Source: Firmicutes bacterium UBA1535 (GTDB taxonomy: Bacteria > Bacillota > Clostridia > Tissierellales > Sedimentibacteraceae). From it: a stretch of 11,368 nucleotides of DNA. The DNA lies in NCBI GenBank assembly GCA_002323775.1, contig DCPV01000104.1, positions 1 through 11,368 of the forward strand, written 5' to 3'. The translations under genes and the position numbers were made by a program. Below, one piece after another: positions 1-5,050 of this stretch. The notes beneath the pieces were generated by a model. That model made no database searches. It was not told where the DNA came from and saw nothing but the letters and a program-made list of their open reading frames with translations. Within the stretch, counting starts at the first letter, position 1. Each line of letters begins with the position of its first letter.

Positions 1-407
1 GTGGTGACAGTAGCTCCGGACATAATTGATGCCATAGTACCAACAAGTGAGTCCGGGCCATACTTTTTAAACAGACTATTCATAATACCATTAGCACCAC
101 CCCCAGATAATGGTCGCATAAGTGCCATAGGCAGAACTTCCGAGGGCATCCCGATTAAATTCGTTATCGGAGAAAGAAGCATTGTTAAGTAGTCCATAGC
201 CTTTGAGGCTCTAAACATACCAATTGCTACAAGCATACCCGTTAAAAACGGAATAACTCTTATAGCTGTTGTTAAGCCATCCTTGGCTCCCTCAGTAAAG
301 GCTTCATAAAGCTTTACTTTTTTTAAAAAGCCATAAGAAACAATGATTAAAAAGATTAACGGTACAGATAATGTGGAGATAAAGTTTATAACTTGGACTA
401 TATTCAT
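1..407 (-). CDS. spmB: Spore maturation protein B, partial (C-terminus beyond window)
   Basis: Reading leftwards from an ATG at 407-405, about 135 codons stay open to the window edge. The product is a hydrophobic protein beginning MNIVQVINFISTLSVPLIF, with later segments LMRPLSGGGANG and a closing run SLVGTMASIMSGATVTT, which I recognise as SpmB. SpmB and SpmA are membrane proteins of the nucleoside-transporter 'gate' superfamily. In Bacillus they are needed for normal spore core dehydration and heat resistance; that role is family knowledge, not visible here. A purine-rich GGGGGAAC just upstream (around 413-420) supports the start. The gene follows spmA after a 64-base gap on the same strand, so the two are probably one operon. 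The family is usually around 175-180 residues, so about a quarter of the protein is missing at the window edge. This is a host gene and marks the chromosomal flank of the phage element. Confidence 0.93.
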   Translation of the reverse strand, partial: MNIVQVINFISTLSVPLIFLIIVSYGFLKKVKLYEAFTEGAKDGLTTAIRVIPFLTGMLVAIGMFRASKAMDYLTMLLSPITNLIGMPSEVLPMALMRPLSGGGANGIMNSLFKKYGPDSLVGTMASIMSGATVT

Positions 408-471
408 TTTTAGTTCCCCCCTACATATAACGAATATTTAATGTTTTAGTATAAATCTATAAATTAAATTT

Positions 472-1092
472 TTAACTTTTATTCTTTCTTACAATATCAG
501 GCTTAGTTTTACTATATTTGGGAAATTTTGAATATGTTTTTACTGCAATTATCGCAACTGTAGTAGCTACTATAGTTGATAAAATAGTAGGTCCTATTAT
601 CTGTGTTGGATTCTGAGAGCCTGCTGCAACCCTATAAGCTATTACAGTAGCTGGAATTAAAGTTATAGATGATGTATTAAGAGCTAAAAATGTACACATA
701 GAATCTGTCGCTGTATCCTGTGTTCTATTTAAAGTCTGTAATTCCTGCATTGCCTTTAATCCAAGTGGTGTCGCCGCATCTCCAAGCCCTAAAAGATTTG
801 CAGATATGTTCATCACAATTGAAGCCATAGCGGGATGATTTGAAGGAATATCTGGAAATAGGTGTTTTAGTACTGGCTTCAGAATAAAACTAATTTTATT
901 AATTAACCCAGACTTCTCAGCAATTTTCATAATCCCAAGCCACATGGACATCATCCCAATCATTCCAATTGATAATTCAACTGCTGTTTTTGCACTTTGA
1001 ATGGCGGCATCTGTAACTGCTTGTACATTGCCATTTATAATACCAGTCAAAATTCCAATAAATATAAGCACAAACCAAATATAATTTATCAA
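472..1092 (-). CDS. spmA: Spore maturation protein A
   Basis: The 206-residue membrane protein starts MINYIWFVLIFIGILTGIIN and contains a central stretch MMSMWLGIMKIAEKSGL followed by GLGDAATPLGLKAMQEL and FLALNTSSITLIPATVIAYR, all typical of SpmA. The hydrophobic segments alternate with short loops, and a basic tail (KFPKYSKTKPDIVRKNKS) ends the protein. Length is about normal for the family. The start is supported by an AGGGGTGAT ribosome binding site immediately upstream (about 1098-1106 on the minus strand). It precedes spmB in the same direction. In Bacillus subtilis these genes follow dacB; here the region upstream of spmA is instead occupied by a phage element, so any promoter for spmA must lie between 1093 and the phage immA, or transcription must come through the element. 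I could not identify a convincing sigma-E promoter in that gap. Confidence 0.93.
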   Translation of the reverse strand: MINYIWFVLIFIGILTGIINGNVQAVTDAAIQSAKTAVELSIGMIGMMSMWLGIMKIAEKSGLINKISFILKPVLKHLFPDIPSNHPAMASIVMNISANLLGLGDAATPLGLKAMQELQTLNRTQDTATDSMCTFLALNTSSITLIPATVIAYRVAAGSQNPTQIIGPTILSTIVATTVAIIAVKTYSKFPKYSKTKPDIVRKNKS

Positions 1093-1181
1093 AAAATCAC
1101 CCCTAAATATTAAGATTGAATAACGTTAAATTTTTTATAGCTGTCCTATAAATTCCTAACATTAATATTATTTATATGCAA

Positions 1182-1264
1182 AATAAGAAAGTTAAGAACT
1201 TTCTTATTCAACAAGGAAGTTAAAAACTTTCTTATCTAACAAGAAATTTAAAAACTTTCTTGTT
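1182..1264. repeat. Three tandem hairpins, exact 28-bp period
   Basis: Three inverted repeats stand in a row with centres at 1195, 1223 and 1251, i.e. exactly 28 bp apart. The first has perfect 12-bp arms (AATAAGAAAGTT / AACTTTCTTATT, 1182-1193 and 1197-1208) around a 3-base loop. The second (1213-1221 / 1225-1233) and third (1238-1249 / 1253-1264) each have one mismatch and a 3-base AAA loop. The array lies between the stop codon of the phage immA and the start of spmA, both transcribed leftwards. It may act as a set of weak terminators shielding spmA from immunity-operon transcripts, or as a protein binding array; there is no proper T-run after the last hairpin, so intrinsic termination is uncertain. 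Confidence 0.7.
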
Positions 1265-1323
1265 CAGAAATAAAACTATAGCATAAACTCAATCTTAAAT
1301 TTAACTAAAATCTTAAGTATAGC

Positions 1324-1791
1324 CTATTCATATTCATATTTACAAACTGTTAAAGGGTTGAAATATACGCAGTATTCGTCTACCTCCTTAAATAAGCCAT
1401 ATTTTTGTTCATAATACTTGAGTACATTTTTTAAAAATTCCTCCGTTACACCTAAATACTCTGCTAACTCAAAAATATTACGGCAGCCTTCAAAAGAAGC
1501 ATTAATTAATTTTTTTAATGGAACCATCTTTTCATAGCTCCATTTTCTTGCTAAATGTTCTTGTTTTCTATTACTAATATTATTTTGATCTAATATATCC
1601 CCTGTACTTGTATAATAATGTCCTAATTCCTCAGCCAAAATACATGCTTTTTCTACGCTTGTACTTAATATAGGATTTATTGCTATAACATTATCAGCGT
1701 ATAAACCTTTTATTTTTTCACTTTTAAATTTAAACTCAATTACCTCAATGTTTTCTTTATCTGCAATTTCTAATAAATCCTCGTATAACAA
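1324..1791 (-). CDS. ImmA/IrrE-family metallopeptidase (anti-repressor)
   Basis: A 155-residue protein whose core CILAEELGHYYTSTGDI (residues 50-66) matches the metal-binding signature of ImmA/IrrE (COG2856) peptidases carried by Gram-positive prophages and ICEs. These enzymes cleave the partner repressor on induction, which relieves repression; the partner here is the repressor encoded just upstream in the same operon. The usual HExxH reads EELGH here, with Glu54 in place of the first His, while Glu55 and His58 remain; I believe this form occurs in many phage copies of the family, but I cannot verify that here. The start is a TTG at 1791-1789: AAAGGGG ends 7 bases upstream of it, and no ATG is better placed. 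The gap from the repressor stop is only 13 bases and the RBS abuts that stop, suggesting coupled translation. No integrase follows on the left, which is unusual for a functional prophage. Confidence 0.85.
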   Translation of the reverse strand: MLYEDLLEIADKENIEVIEFKFKSEKIKGLYADNVIAINPILSTSVEKACILAEELGHYYTSTGDILDQNNISNRKQEHLARKWSYEKMVPLKKLINASFEGCRNIFELAEYLGVTEEFLKNVLKYYEQKYGLFKEVDEYCVYFNPLTVCKYEYE

Positions 1792-1804
1792 TATATCACC
1801 CCTT

Positions 1805-2218
1805 TTAGGTATTTTTCCTTTTGCTTAAGACAAATTTCTTAAATTCATCTATCTCCTTTAGTTCTTCTTCAGTCCATTCCTCATCGTCGTGATGAGCTGC
1901 AATAGTTTTTACTTCCTTTTCCTCATCAACATCATTTTCTTGCCATCCCATCAAGTATGCAGGAGTTGTATTTAAAACCTCTGCAAGTGGCTCTAAAACA
2001 GTAATAGGTAAGTTTTCAATTTCATCATTTTCATACCTGTAAATAGTAGCTCTGTTTTTATTTATCTTTTCTGCTACCTCATCAACTGATAGATTTAATT
2101 CTTTTCTTTTATCTTTTATCCTAGCTCCTATAGTTCTATCATAAATTTTAGTACCTACAGCTTGGTCTTCTGCTTTATTACTTAGAATTCTAGTTCTTGT
2201 TCTTTCATTTAAGTCCAT
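1805..2218 (-). CDS. CI/ImmR-like phage repressor, XRE HTH domain
   Basis: This 137-residue protein has a Cro/CI-type helix-turn-helix at about residues 30-90, including IGARIKDKRKELNLSVDEVA, NRATIYRYEN and a closing LNTTPAYLMGW. The acidic C-terminal segment AAHHDDEEWTEEELKEI (about 107-123) is the type of sequence found at the end of repressors cleaved by ImmA-like peptidases, and the immA-like gene follows directly. The expected role is repression of the rightward phage promoter and control of its own. Oddly, about 28 residues (starting MDLNERTRTRILSNKAEDQA) precede the HTH, where related repressors usually begin almost at the HTH. The ATG at 2218 is nevertheless the best start: AGGAGG lies 13 bases upstream, slightly far, and a stop codon lies three codons further upstream in frame. 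Transcription would start at the minus-strand promoter at 2265-2293. Confidence 0.88.
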   Translation of the reverse strand: MDLNERTRTRILSNKAEDQAVGTKIYDRTIGARIKDKRKELNLSVDEVAEKINKNRATIYRYENDEIENLPITVLEPLAEVLNTTPAYLMGWQENDVDEEKEVKTIAAHHDDEEWTEEELKEIDEFKKFVLSKRKNT

Positions 2219-2264
2219 GATATTTTAGATTCCTCCTACAGTTTTATTGAAATTATTTATATAA

Positions 2265-2293
2265 ATTATAACACCATTTCCGCATTAATGCAA
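2265..2293 (-). promoter_or_regulatory. Leftward repressor-operon promoter (PRM-like)
   Basis: On the minus strand a perfect TATAAT (2270-2265) stands 17 bases from TTGCAT (2293-2288), a fair -35. It lies about 50 bases upstream of the repressor ATG, with the repressor RBS in between. The -35 region overlaps the palindrome GCATTAATGC at 2282-2291, so repressor binding there could control its own synthesis. The hexamers are seen; promoter activity is inferred. Confidence 0.55.
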
Positions 2294-2295
2294 CA
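2278..2295. promoter_or_regulatory. Putative repressor operator O1
   Basis: Contains the perfect 10-bp palindrome GCATTAATGC (2282-2291), a shortened version of the 19-bp dyad at 2318. It overlaps the -35 element of the leftward promoter, so it would serve autoregulation of the repressor operon. Assignment rests on symmetry and position only. Confidence 0.5.
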
Positions 2296-2317
2296 AAAAT
2301 AAAATAATATTATTATT

Positions 2318-2336
2318 TTTCGCATTAAATGCGAAA
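2318..2336. promoter_or_regulatory. Putative repressor operator O2 (best dyad)
   Basis: A perfect 19-bp inverted repeat: TTTCGCATT and AATGCGAAA arms of 9 bp around one central A. It lies 6 bases upstream of the rightward -35 hexamer. Its perfect symmetry and its place between the two divergent promoters make it the strongest candidate for the main repressor binding site. Confidence 0.65.
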
Positions 2337-2342
2337 TATATA

Positions 2343-2371
2343 TTGACATTGTTTTTGCTTAGTGGTATTAT
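2343..2371 (+). promoter_or_regulatory. Rightward early promoter (PR-like)
   Basis: A consensus TTGACA (2343-2348) is followed after 17 bases by TATTAT (2366-2371); a perfect TATAAT also sits at 2369-2374 with a 20-base spacer. Transcription would begin near 2378 and run into the late regulator gene at 2494. The promoter is flanked by a perfect dyad just upstream (2318-2336) and a related half-conserved site at the predicted start (2378-2396), as expected for a repressor-controlled promoter. Confidence 0.7.
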
Positions 2372-2377
2372 AATGTT

Positions 2378-2396
2378 AGTTGCAGTATATGCGAAA
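2378..2396. promoter_or_regulatory. Putative repressor operator O3
   Basis: The right half ATGCGAAA matches the perfect dyad at 2318-2336 and the left half is degenerate (13 of 19 positions agree). It covers the predicted start point of the rightward promoter, so a repressor bound here would block initiation. Confidence 0.5.
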
Positions 2397-2417
2397 ATAT
2401 ATATCGAAAATATATAT
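2392..2417. repeat. 13-bp direct tandem repeat in the regulator leader
   Basis: Two perfect adjacent copies of CGAAAATATATAT (2392-2404 and 2405-2417). The first begins in the right half of operator O3, so the second copy repeats part of the half-site (CGAAA). It may be a duplicated half-operator or a chance product of AT-rich sequence. Confidence 0.5.
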
Positions 2418-2442
2418 TTATTTGAAGGTATATTTTTTTATA

Positions 2443-2467
2443 GCATTTGCGTCGCATATAAGCGAAT
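2443..2467. promoter_or_regulatory. Cluster of degenerate operator half-sites (O4)
   Basis: GCATTTGCG, CGCAT and AGCGAA elements occur within 25 bases, including the small palindrome TGCG-T-CGCA (2448-2456) and TCGC-N6-GCGA (2452-2465). They resemble the halves of the dyad at 2318 and lie in the untranslated leader of the late regulator. Weaker than the other sites. Confidence 0.35.
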
Positions 2468-2493
2468 TTATTAATGGTTTTATGGAGGGTAAA

Positions 2494-2961
2494 ATGGAAA
2501 AAGATAAAAACAAGATATCATTAGAAATATCACAGGTAAAGAAGAAATTATTAAATTACACATACATAATATTTAAAATCAATGCAGTTAATGAAGAAAT
2601 AAGCGACTTAGCAAGTACTATAGAATCTCAAAGAGATATAAAAGCAAGGCAATTAACTGGCATGCCAAAAGGATATGGAAAGTCAGATACTGTAGCGACA
2701 GCAGTTGAGAGAATAATCGACGTGTACAGTAGCGAGTATTCAAGATTAGAAAATGAATTAAAGAATTTAATCAAGCAAAAGTTAGAAGTAGAAGAACTAT
2801 TAAATAGTCTTGATGAATTAGAAAAAAAGGTAATAGAATATAAATACTTTAAAAAGTATAAATGGTGGATGGTAGCTAATGAAATAGGATACAGTGAATC
2901 GGATACAAAGAGAAGATGCAGAAAGATATTAGAAAAAGTAATAAAAGATGATACGCCATGA
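2494..2961 (+). CDS. Phage late transcription regulator, sigma-region-4-like (ArpU/RinA type)
   Basis: A 155-residue protein from the ATG at 2494. Residues 1-105 are mostly charged helix (MEKDKNKISLEISQVKKKLL onwards) with a central ARQLTGMPKGYGKSD. Residues 106-155 hold a sigma-70 region-4-like helix-turn-helix: LDELEKKVIEYKYFKKYKWW, then MVANEIGYSESDTKRRCRKI. This layout is that of the small ArpU/RinA/DUF1492-type activators that switch on late genes in Gram-positive phages. An upstream in-frame ATG at 2380 exists but lies at the predicted transcription start, in operator sequence and without an RBS; GGAGGG at 2484-2489 fits 2494 instead. It is the first gene from the repressor-controlled rightward promoter and its likely targets are the tail genes downstream. 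The last codons are repeated in degenerate form in the tandem array that follows. Confidence 0.8.
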   Translation: MEKDKNKISLEISQVKKKLLNYTYIIFKINAVNEEISDLASTIESQRDIKARQLTGMPKGYGKSDTVATAVERIIDVYSSEYSRLENELKNLIKQKLEVEELLNSLDELEKKVIEYKYFKKYKWWMVANEIGYSESDTKRRCRKILEKVIKDDTP

Positions 2962-3220
2962 TACTTTTTATATGTTACACTAAGGATAGTGAAGTGTATG
3001 TTATAGTAAATCGCACAAAAAAAGCTTCTTAGAAATAATATTAGAGGAAATATTGAAGATGATACGCCATGATACTTTTTATGTGTTACACTAAGGATAG
3101 TGAAGTGTGTGTTATAGTATATCGCACTGAAAAAGCTTCTTAGAAATAATATTAAAAAAATATTGAAGATGATACACCATGATACTTTTTATATGTTACA
3201 CTAAGGATAGTGAAATATAA
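2920..3220. repeat. Three tandem ~111-bp repeats from the regulator 3' end
   Basis: The landmark GATGATACRCCATGATAC recurs at 2947, 3058 and 3168 (periods 111 and 110). Each copy carries the same downstream block with the dyad CACTA-AGGA-TAGTG, unchanged in all three. The first copy is the actual end of the late-regulator gene plus its flank; the second and third also contain a degraded version of the last codons of that gene (ATATTAG...GAA before the landmark). The first two units continue into AAAGCTTCTTAGAAATAATATTA; the third breaks off at about 3213. Each landmark ATG opens a tiny reading frame (24, 24 and 13 codons; MILFICYTKDSEVYVIVNRT in the first, 2958-3032). The array may be a multiplied binding site for the late regulator, or scars of repeated unequal recombination. 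Confidence 0.75.
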
Positions 3221-3228
3221 GTTAATTC

Positions 3229-3256
3229 AAAAGGCACTCAAGCACGAGTGCCTTTT
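3229..3256 (+). terminator. Strong hairpin, terminator-like
   Basis: Perfect 11-bp arms AAAAGGCACTC (3229-3239) and GAGTGCCTTTT (3246-3256) around a 6-base loop; flanking TTCA/TTGAA can lengthen the stem with a bulge. The right arm ends in TTTT, followed by GTGTTG, not by a longer T-run. It separates the regulator and its repeats from the structural genes, so it may limit read-through until the late stage. Confidence 0.65.
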
Positions 3257-3311
3257 GTGTTGAAATTTTATAATTATTATACAGCAAGTCGAGATAAATG
3301 GAGGTGATTAT

Positions 3312-3494
3312 ATAAAAATTAAAACTGTTGTAGAAAACAAGCAACCCAAAATTTATGAAATGCTAACAAATTATACTGATGATGATAAAGAAGATGATGA
3401 CGAAAAATTATCCTTTAAAGATTTTGAAAAAATGATGAGGCACGATAGCCACAAAAGGCATAAGGGATCGCTTCGTCAAATAAAGCATGGTTGA
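3312..3494 (+). CDS. Small phage protein, ATA in place of a start codon
   Basis: Sixty codons stay open to the TGA at 3492. The predicted product (first residues KIKTVVENKQPKIYEML) has a very acidic middle (TDDDKEDDDEK) and a basic C-terminus MMRHDSHKRHKGSLRQIKHG. I do not recognise a named family, although a closing 'HDS-R-RG-RQ' pattern is familiar from small proteins of Gram-positive phages. A perfect GGAGGTGAT (3300-3308) lies 7 bases before the ATA at 3312, exactly where an ATG is expected; the first in-frame ATG is 16 codons further on (3360) and has no RBS. Either ATA or the ATT at 3318 is used weakly, or the gene has lost its start by one G-to-A change and is decaying. Function unknown. 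Confidence 0.5.
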   Translation: MKIKTVVENKQPKIYEMLTNYTDDDKEDDDEKLSFKDFEKMMRHDSHKRHKGSLRQIKHG

Positions 3495-3525
3495 GTTTTT
3501 AGCACATTGAGAGGAGGTGGTATAA

Positions 3526-3684
3526 ATGAGTAATGAAAAAATTAACAAGGCATATGAAGAACAAATAGAAATGCTTAAAAAGGTGCAAGATAAAGCTTTG
3601 AAAGATGGTGATATGGATAAGGTTGAAAGAATAGCAACATCTATCATTAGTATAAACAATTCTATTAAATATTCTGGTGCCTAG
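3526..3684 (+). CDS. Small helical hypothetical protein
   Basis: A 52-residue ORF starts at an ATG preceded by GAGGAGGTGG (3511-3520) at proper spacing. The product begins MSNEKINKAYEEQIEMLKKV and continues with a charged, leucine-poor amphipathic stretch, ending SIKYSGA; it should form one or two helices. I recognise no family and assign no function. It starts 31 bases after the preceding small ORF and probably shares its transcript. The strong RBS and codon usage like the neighbouring genes are the main reasons to call it real. After it the tail genes are reached only after a 205-base stretch that holds a gene remnant. Confidence 0.6.
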   Translation: MSNEKINKAYEEQIEMLKKVQDKALKDGDMDKVERIATSIISINNSIKYSGA

Positions 3685-3748
3685 TAGTTATTATTTAAAT
3701 TTAAAGCAATATAATTAATTTCCTAAGTTCCGCTTTATATATTAATAA

Positions 3749-3865
3749 AAGTGGATAATTAAAGACAAAAGATACACCAATATTTACAGGATAGGTTATG
3801 ACATCAACAAAATACCAATAGACATGGTATATAAAAATGTCAACTATTATAAACAAAATTATTAA
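3749..3865 (+). pseudogene. Likely C-terminal remnant of a lost phage gene
   Basis: The gap before the tail tube gene contains an open frame of 38 codons bounded by stops at 3746-3748 and 3863-3865, with no start and no RBS at its head. Its translation (KWIIKDKRYTNIYRIGYDIN, then KIPIDMVYKNVNYYKQNY) looks like real protein and not like random AT-rich sequence. It ends 24 bases before the tail tube ATG, where head-completion or tail-terminator genes sit in complete phages. I infer that it is the 3' end of such a gene left by a deletion. An imperfect hairpin (CCGCTTT 3730-3736 with AAAGTGG 3748-3754) lies at the presumed break. The parent family is not identified. Confidence 0.4.
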
Positions 3866-3889
3866 AATACTTGAAAGGAAGTGTAATTT

Positions 3890-4681
3890 ATGTTACAACC
3901 AATTATTTTTACAAAAGCGGGTAATATCAACCTAAGAAAATATGATAAATCTGGAAAACTAGGAGATAGTGCTAATTCTTATTTTAGACACGGCGACTTA
4001 TTTTCAGTTCAACCTAATAACAATGTGTCGAGGTCTACAATAGAAAGCGGAAACTCTATCTATCCTGTAGCTGAAAGAATAACTGCTGTTGATTCAACAC
4101 TTGCGTTAGTTTTCAACACCTTAGACCCTGAAATGGAGTCTTTTATTTATAATAGGAATTTATATAAAGAAACAGATTCCATTATAAAAAATATTAATCA
4201 TGAAATAGTTATTCCTGATGCAACTCCGTTTGAGGTAAAACTACCTCATAAAGTAAATAATCCTACATCTGCATTAGCAGCAGATATTAATAATGATCCT
4301 TACGAAAATGTTGCTACTGTAACAAAATCAAAAGAATTTTCAATTACAGATGATAAAATAGCTTTTTCGGCAGACGATGCTGGTAAGACTATATATTTAA
4401 CATATGAATATAAAGCAGATGCAGTAGTTGAGGAAGTTAAAGGGTCAGAAGAATCAGCGATTATGCAATTAGAACATTCTACAGAGGCCACAACTGAGAA
4501 GAACGGACAAATATATGATATTTATATGGTATATGATAGAGTTCAAGTAACTGAGTATGGTGTTCCATTGATTGGTAAAACTCCTGGCACAAGAAGTATG
4601 ACTATTAAAGTTCTAAAACCAAGAGGAAACAACCCTGCTGTTACAAAAAAATATGTTCTGCGTGAAGGATCAGGCGAATAA
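3890..4681 (+). CDS. Probable major tail tube protein
   Basis: A 263-residue protein beginning MLQPIIFTKAGNINLRKYDK. The segment SGNSIYPVAERITAVDSTLA followed by LVFNTLDPEMESFIYNR, and the later GVPLIGKTPGTRSMTIKVL, suit a tail tube protein, but the main argument is position: it directly precedes the tail assembly chaperone pair and the tape measure, the place of the tube gene in lambda-like and PBSX-like tails. It is longer than small tube proteins of about 150-200 residues; residues about 140-180 (KSKEFSITDDKIAFSADDAG, KTIYLTYEYKAD) look like a beta-sandwich insertion, perhaps surface decoration. No tail sheath gene accompanies it, pointing to a non-contractile tail. AAAGGAAGTG lies 8-17 bases upstream of the ATG. 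A homologue-free alternative is another beta-rich structural protein. Confidence 0.6.
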   Translation: MLQPIIFTKAGNINLRKYDKSGKLGDSANSYFRHGDLFSVQPNNNVSRSTIESGNSIYPVAERITAVDSTLALVFNTLDPEMESFIYNRNLYKETDSIIKNINHEIVIPDATPFEVKLPHKVNNPTSALAADINNDPYENVATVTKSKEFSITDDKIAFSADDAGKTIYLTYEYKADAVVEEVKGSEESAIMQLEHSTEATTEKNGQIYDIYMVYDRVQVTEYGVPLIGKTPGTRSMTIKVLKPRGNNPAVTKKYVLREGSGE

Positions 4682-4693
4682 TAGGAGGCAAGA

Positions 4694-5050
4694 ATGGCAA
4701 TTAAAAACAATGCTACTCTATCTGTAATGTTAGGTAGCAGAGAAGAATTTCAAGCTCAAGGAAAAACATATTCTGTAGCTCCAATGCCTGCAGCTCATGT
4801 AAATGAGTTTATGAAAGATAATCTAAGTCTTGGAACTCAACTGTTTGCTTTAAGTGATGATGATGGCAAAGCGAAGCTAAATAAATGGCTTGGTGAGGTA
4901 TCTGTTGAAATCTTAGGACAGGCTATAACAAATGTGTACTGCAAGAACAATAAAGATGAAATAATGACAGTTGACAAATGTATGCTTGATGGTTGGAGTA
5001 TTAAGGATTTTACAAGATATATTAAATCTTTATGTGATTTCTCGGGCTAA
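4694..5050 (+). CDS. Tail assembly chaperone, G-like
   Basis: A 118-residue protein starting MAIKNNATLSVMLGSREEFQ, with TYSVAPMPAAHVNEFMKDNL and a C-terminal MLDGWSIKDFTRYIKSLCDFSG. The size and place between the tube and tape measure genes fit the first of the paired tail assembly chaperones (lambda G; XkdN-like in Gram-positive phages), which coat the tape measure while the tube is built and are absent from the finished particle. The ATG is preceded by TAGGAGG (4682-4688) and lies 12 bases after the tube gene stop. Right at its 3' end an open -1 frame begins and runs for more than 130 codons, so a portion of ribosomes probably shifts to make the longer GT form. Confidence 0.75.
   Translation: MAIKNNATLSVMLGSREEFQAQGKTYSVAPMPAAHVNEFMKDNLSLGTQLFALSDDDGKAKLNKWLGEVSVEILGQAITNVYCKNNKDEIMTVDKCMLDGWSIKDFTRYIKSLCDFSG
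5038..5050 (+). promoter_or_regulatory. Probable -1 programmed frameshift window (G to GT)
   Basis: The zero frame reads GAT TTC TCG GGC TAA and the -1 frame is free of stops only from 5038 onwards (TTT CTC GGG CTA AGC), so any shift must take place within these 13 bases. Slipping at GGC-to-GGG next to the stop, or at TTC-to-TTT before TCG, are both possible. No lambda-style GGGAAAG heptamer is present. Confidence 0.6.

Noticed and set aside
1..192. Plus-strand ORF
   Set aside because: Antisense to spmB, which has clear family sequence on the minus strand.
1182..1264. Possible short CRISPR array
   Set aside because: The repeats are contiguous hairpins with a 28-bp period and no distinct spacers; no cas genes are nearby.
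2380..2493. N-terminal extension of the late regulator from an ATG at 2380
   Set aside because: It begins at the predicted transcription start inside an operator, has no RBS, and encodes AT-driven low-complexity sequence; GGAGGG supports the ATG at 2494.
3260..3282. Late promoter behind the hairpin (TTGAAA and TATAAT-like motifs)
   Set aside because: The hexamers are not at acceptable spacing to each other in this AT-rich stretch; an activator-dependent promoter is possible but not supported.
3408..3659. Minus-strand 83-codon ORF
   Set aside because: It overlaps two plus-strand ORFs with strong RBSs, and its own start has no supporting context.
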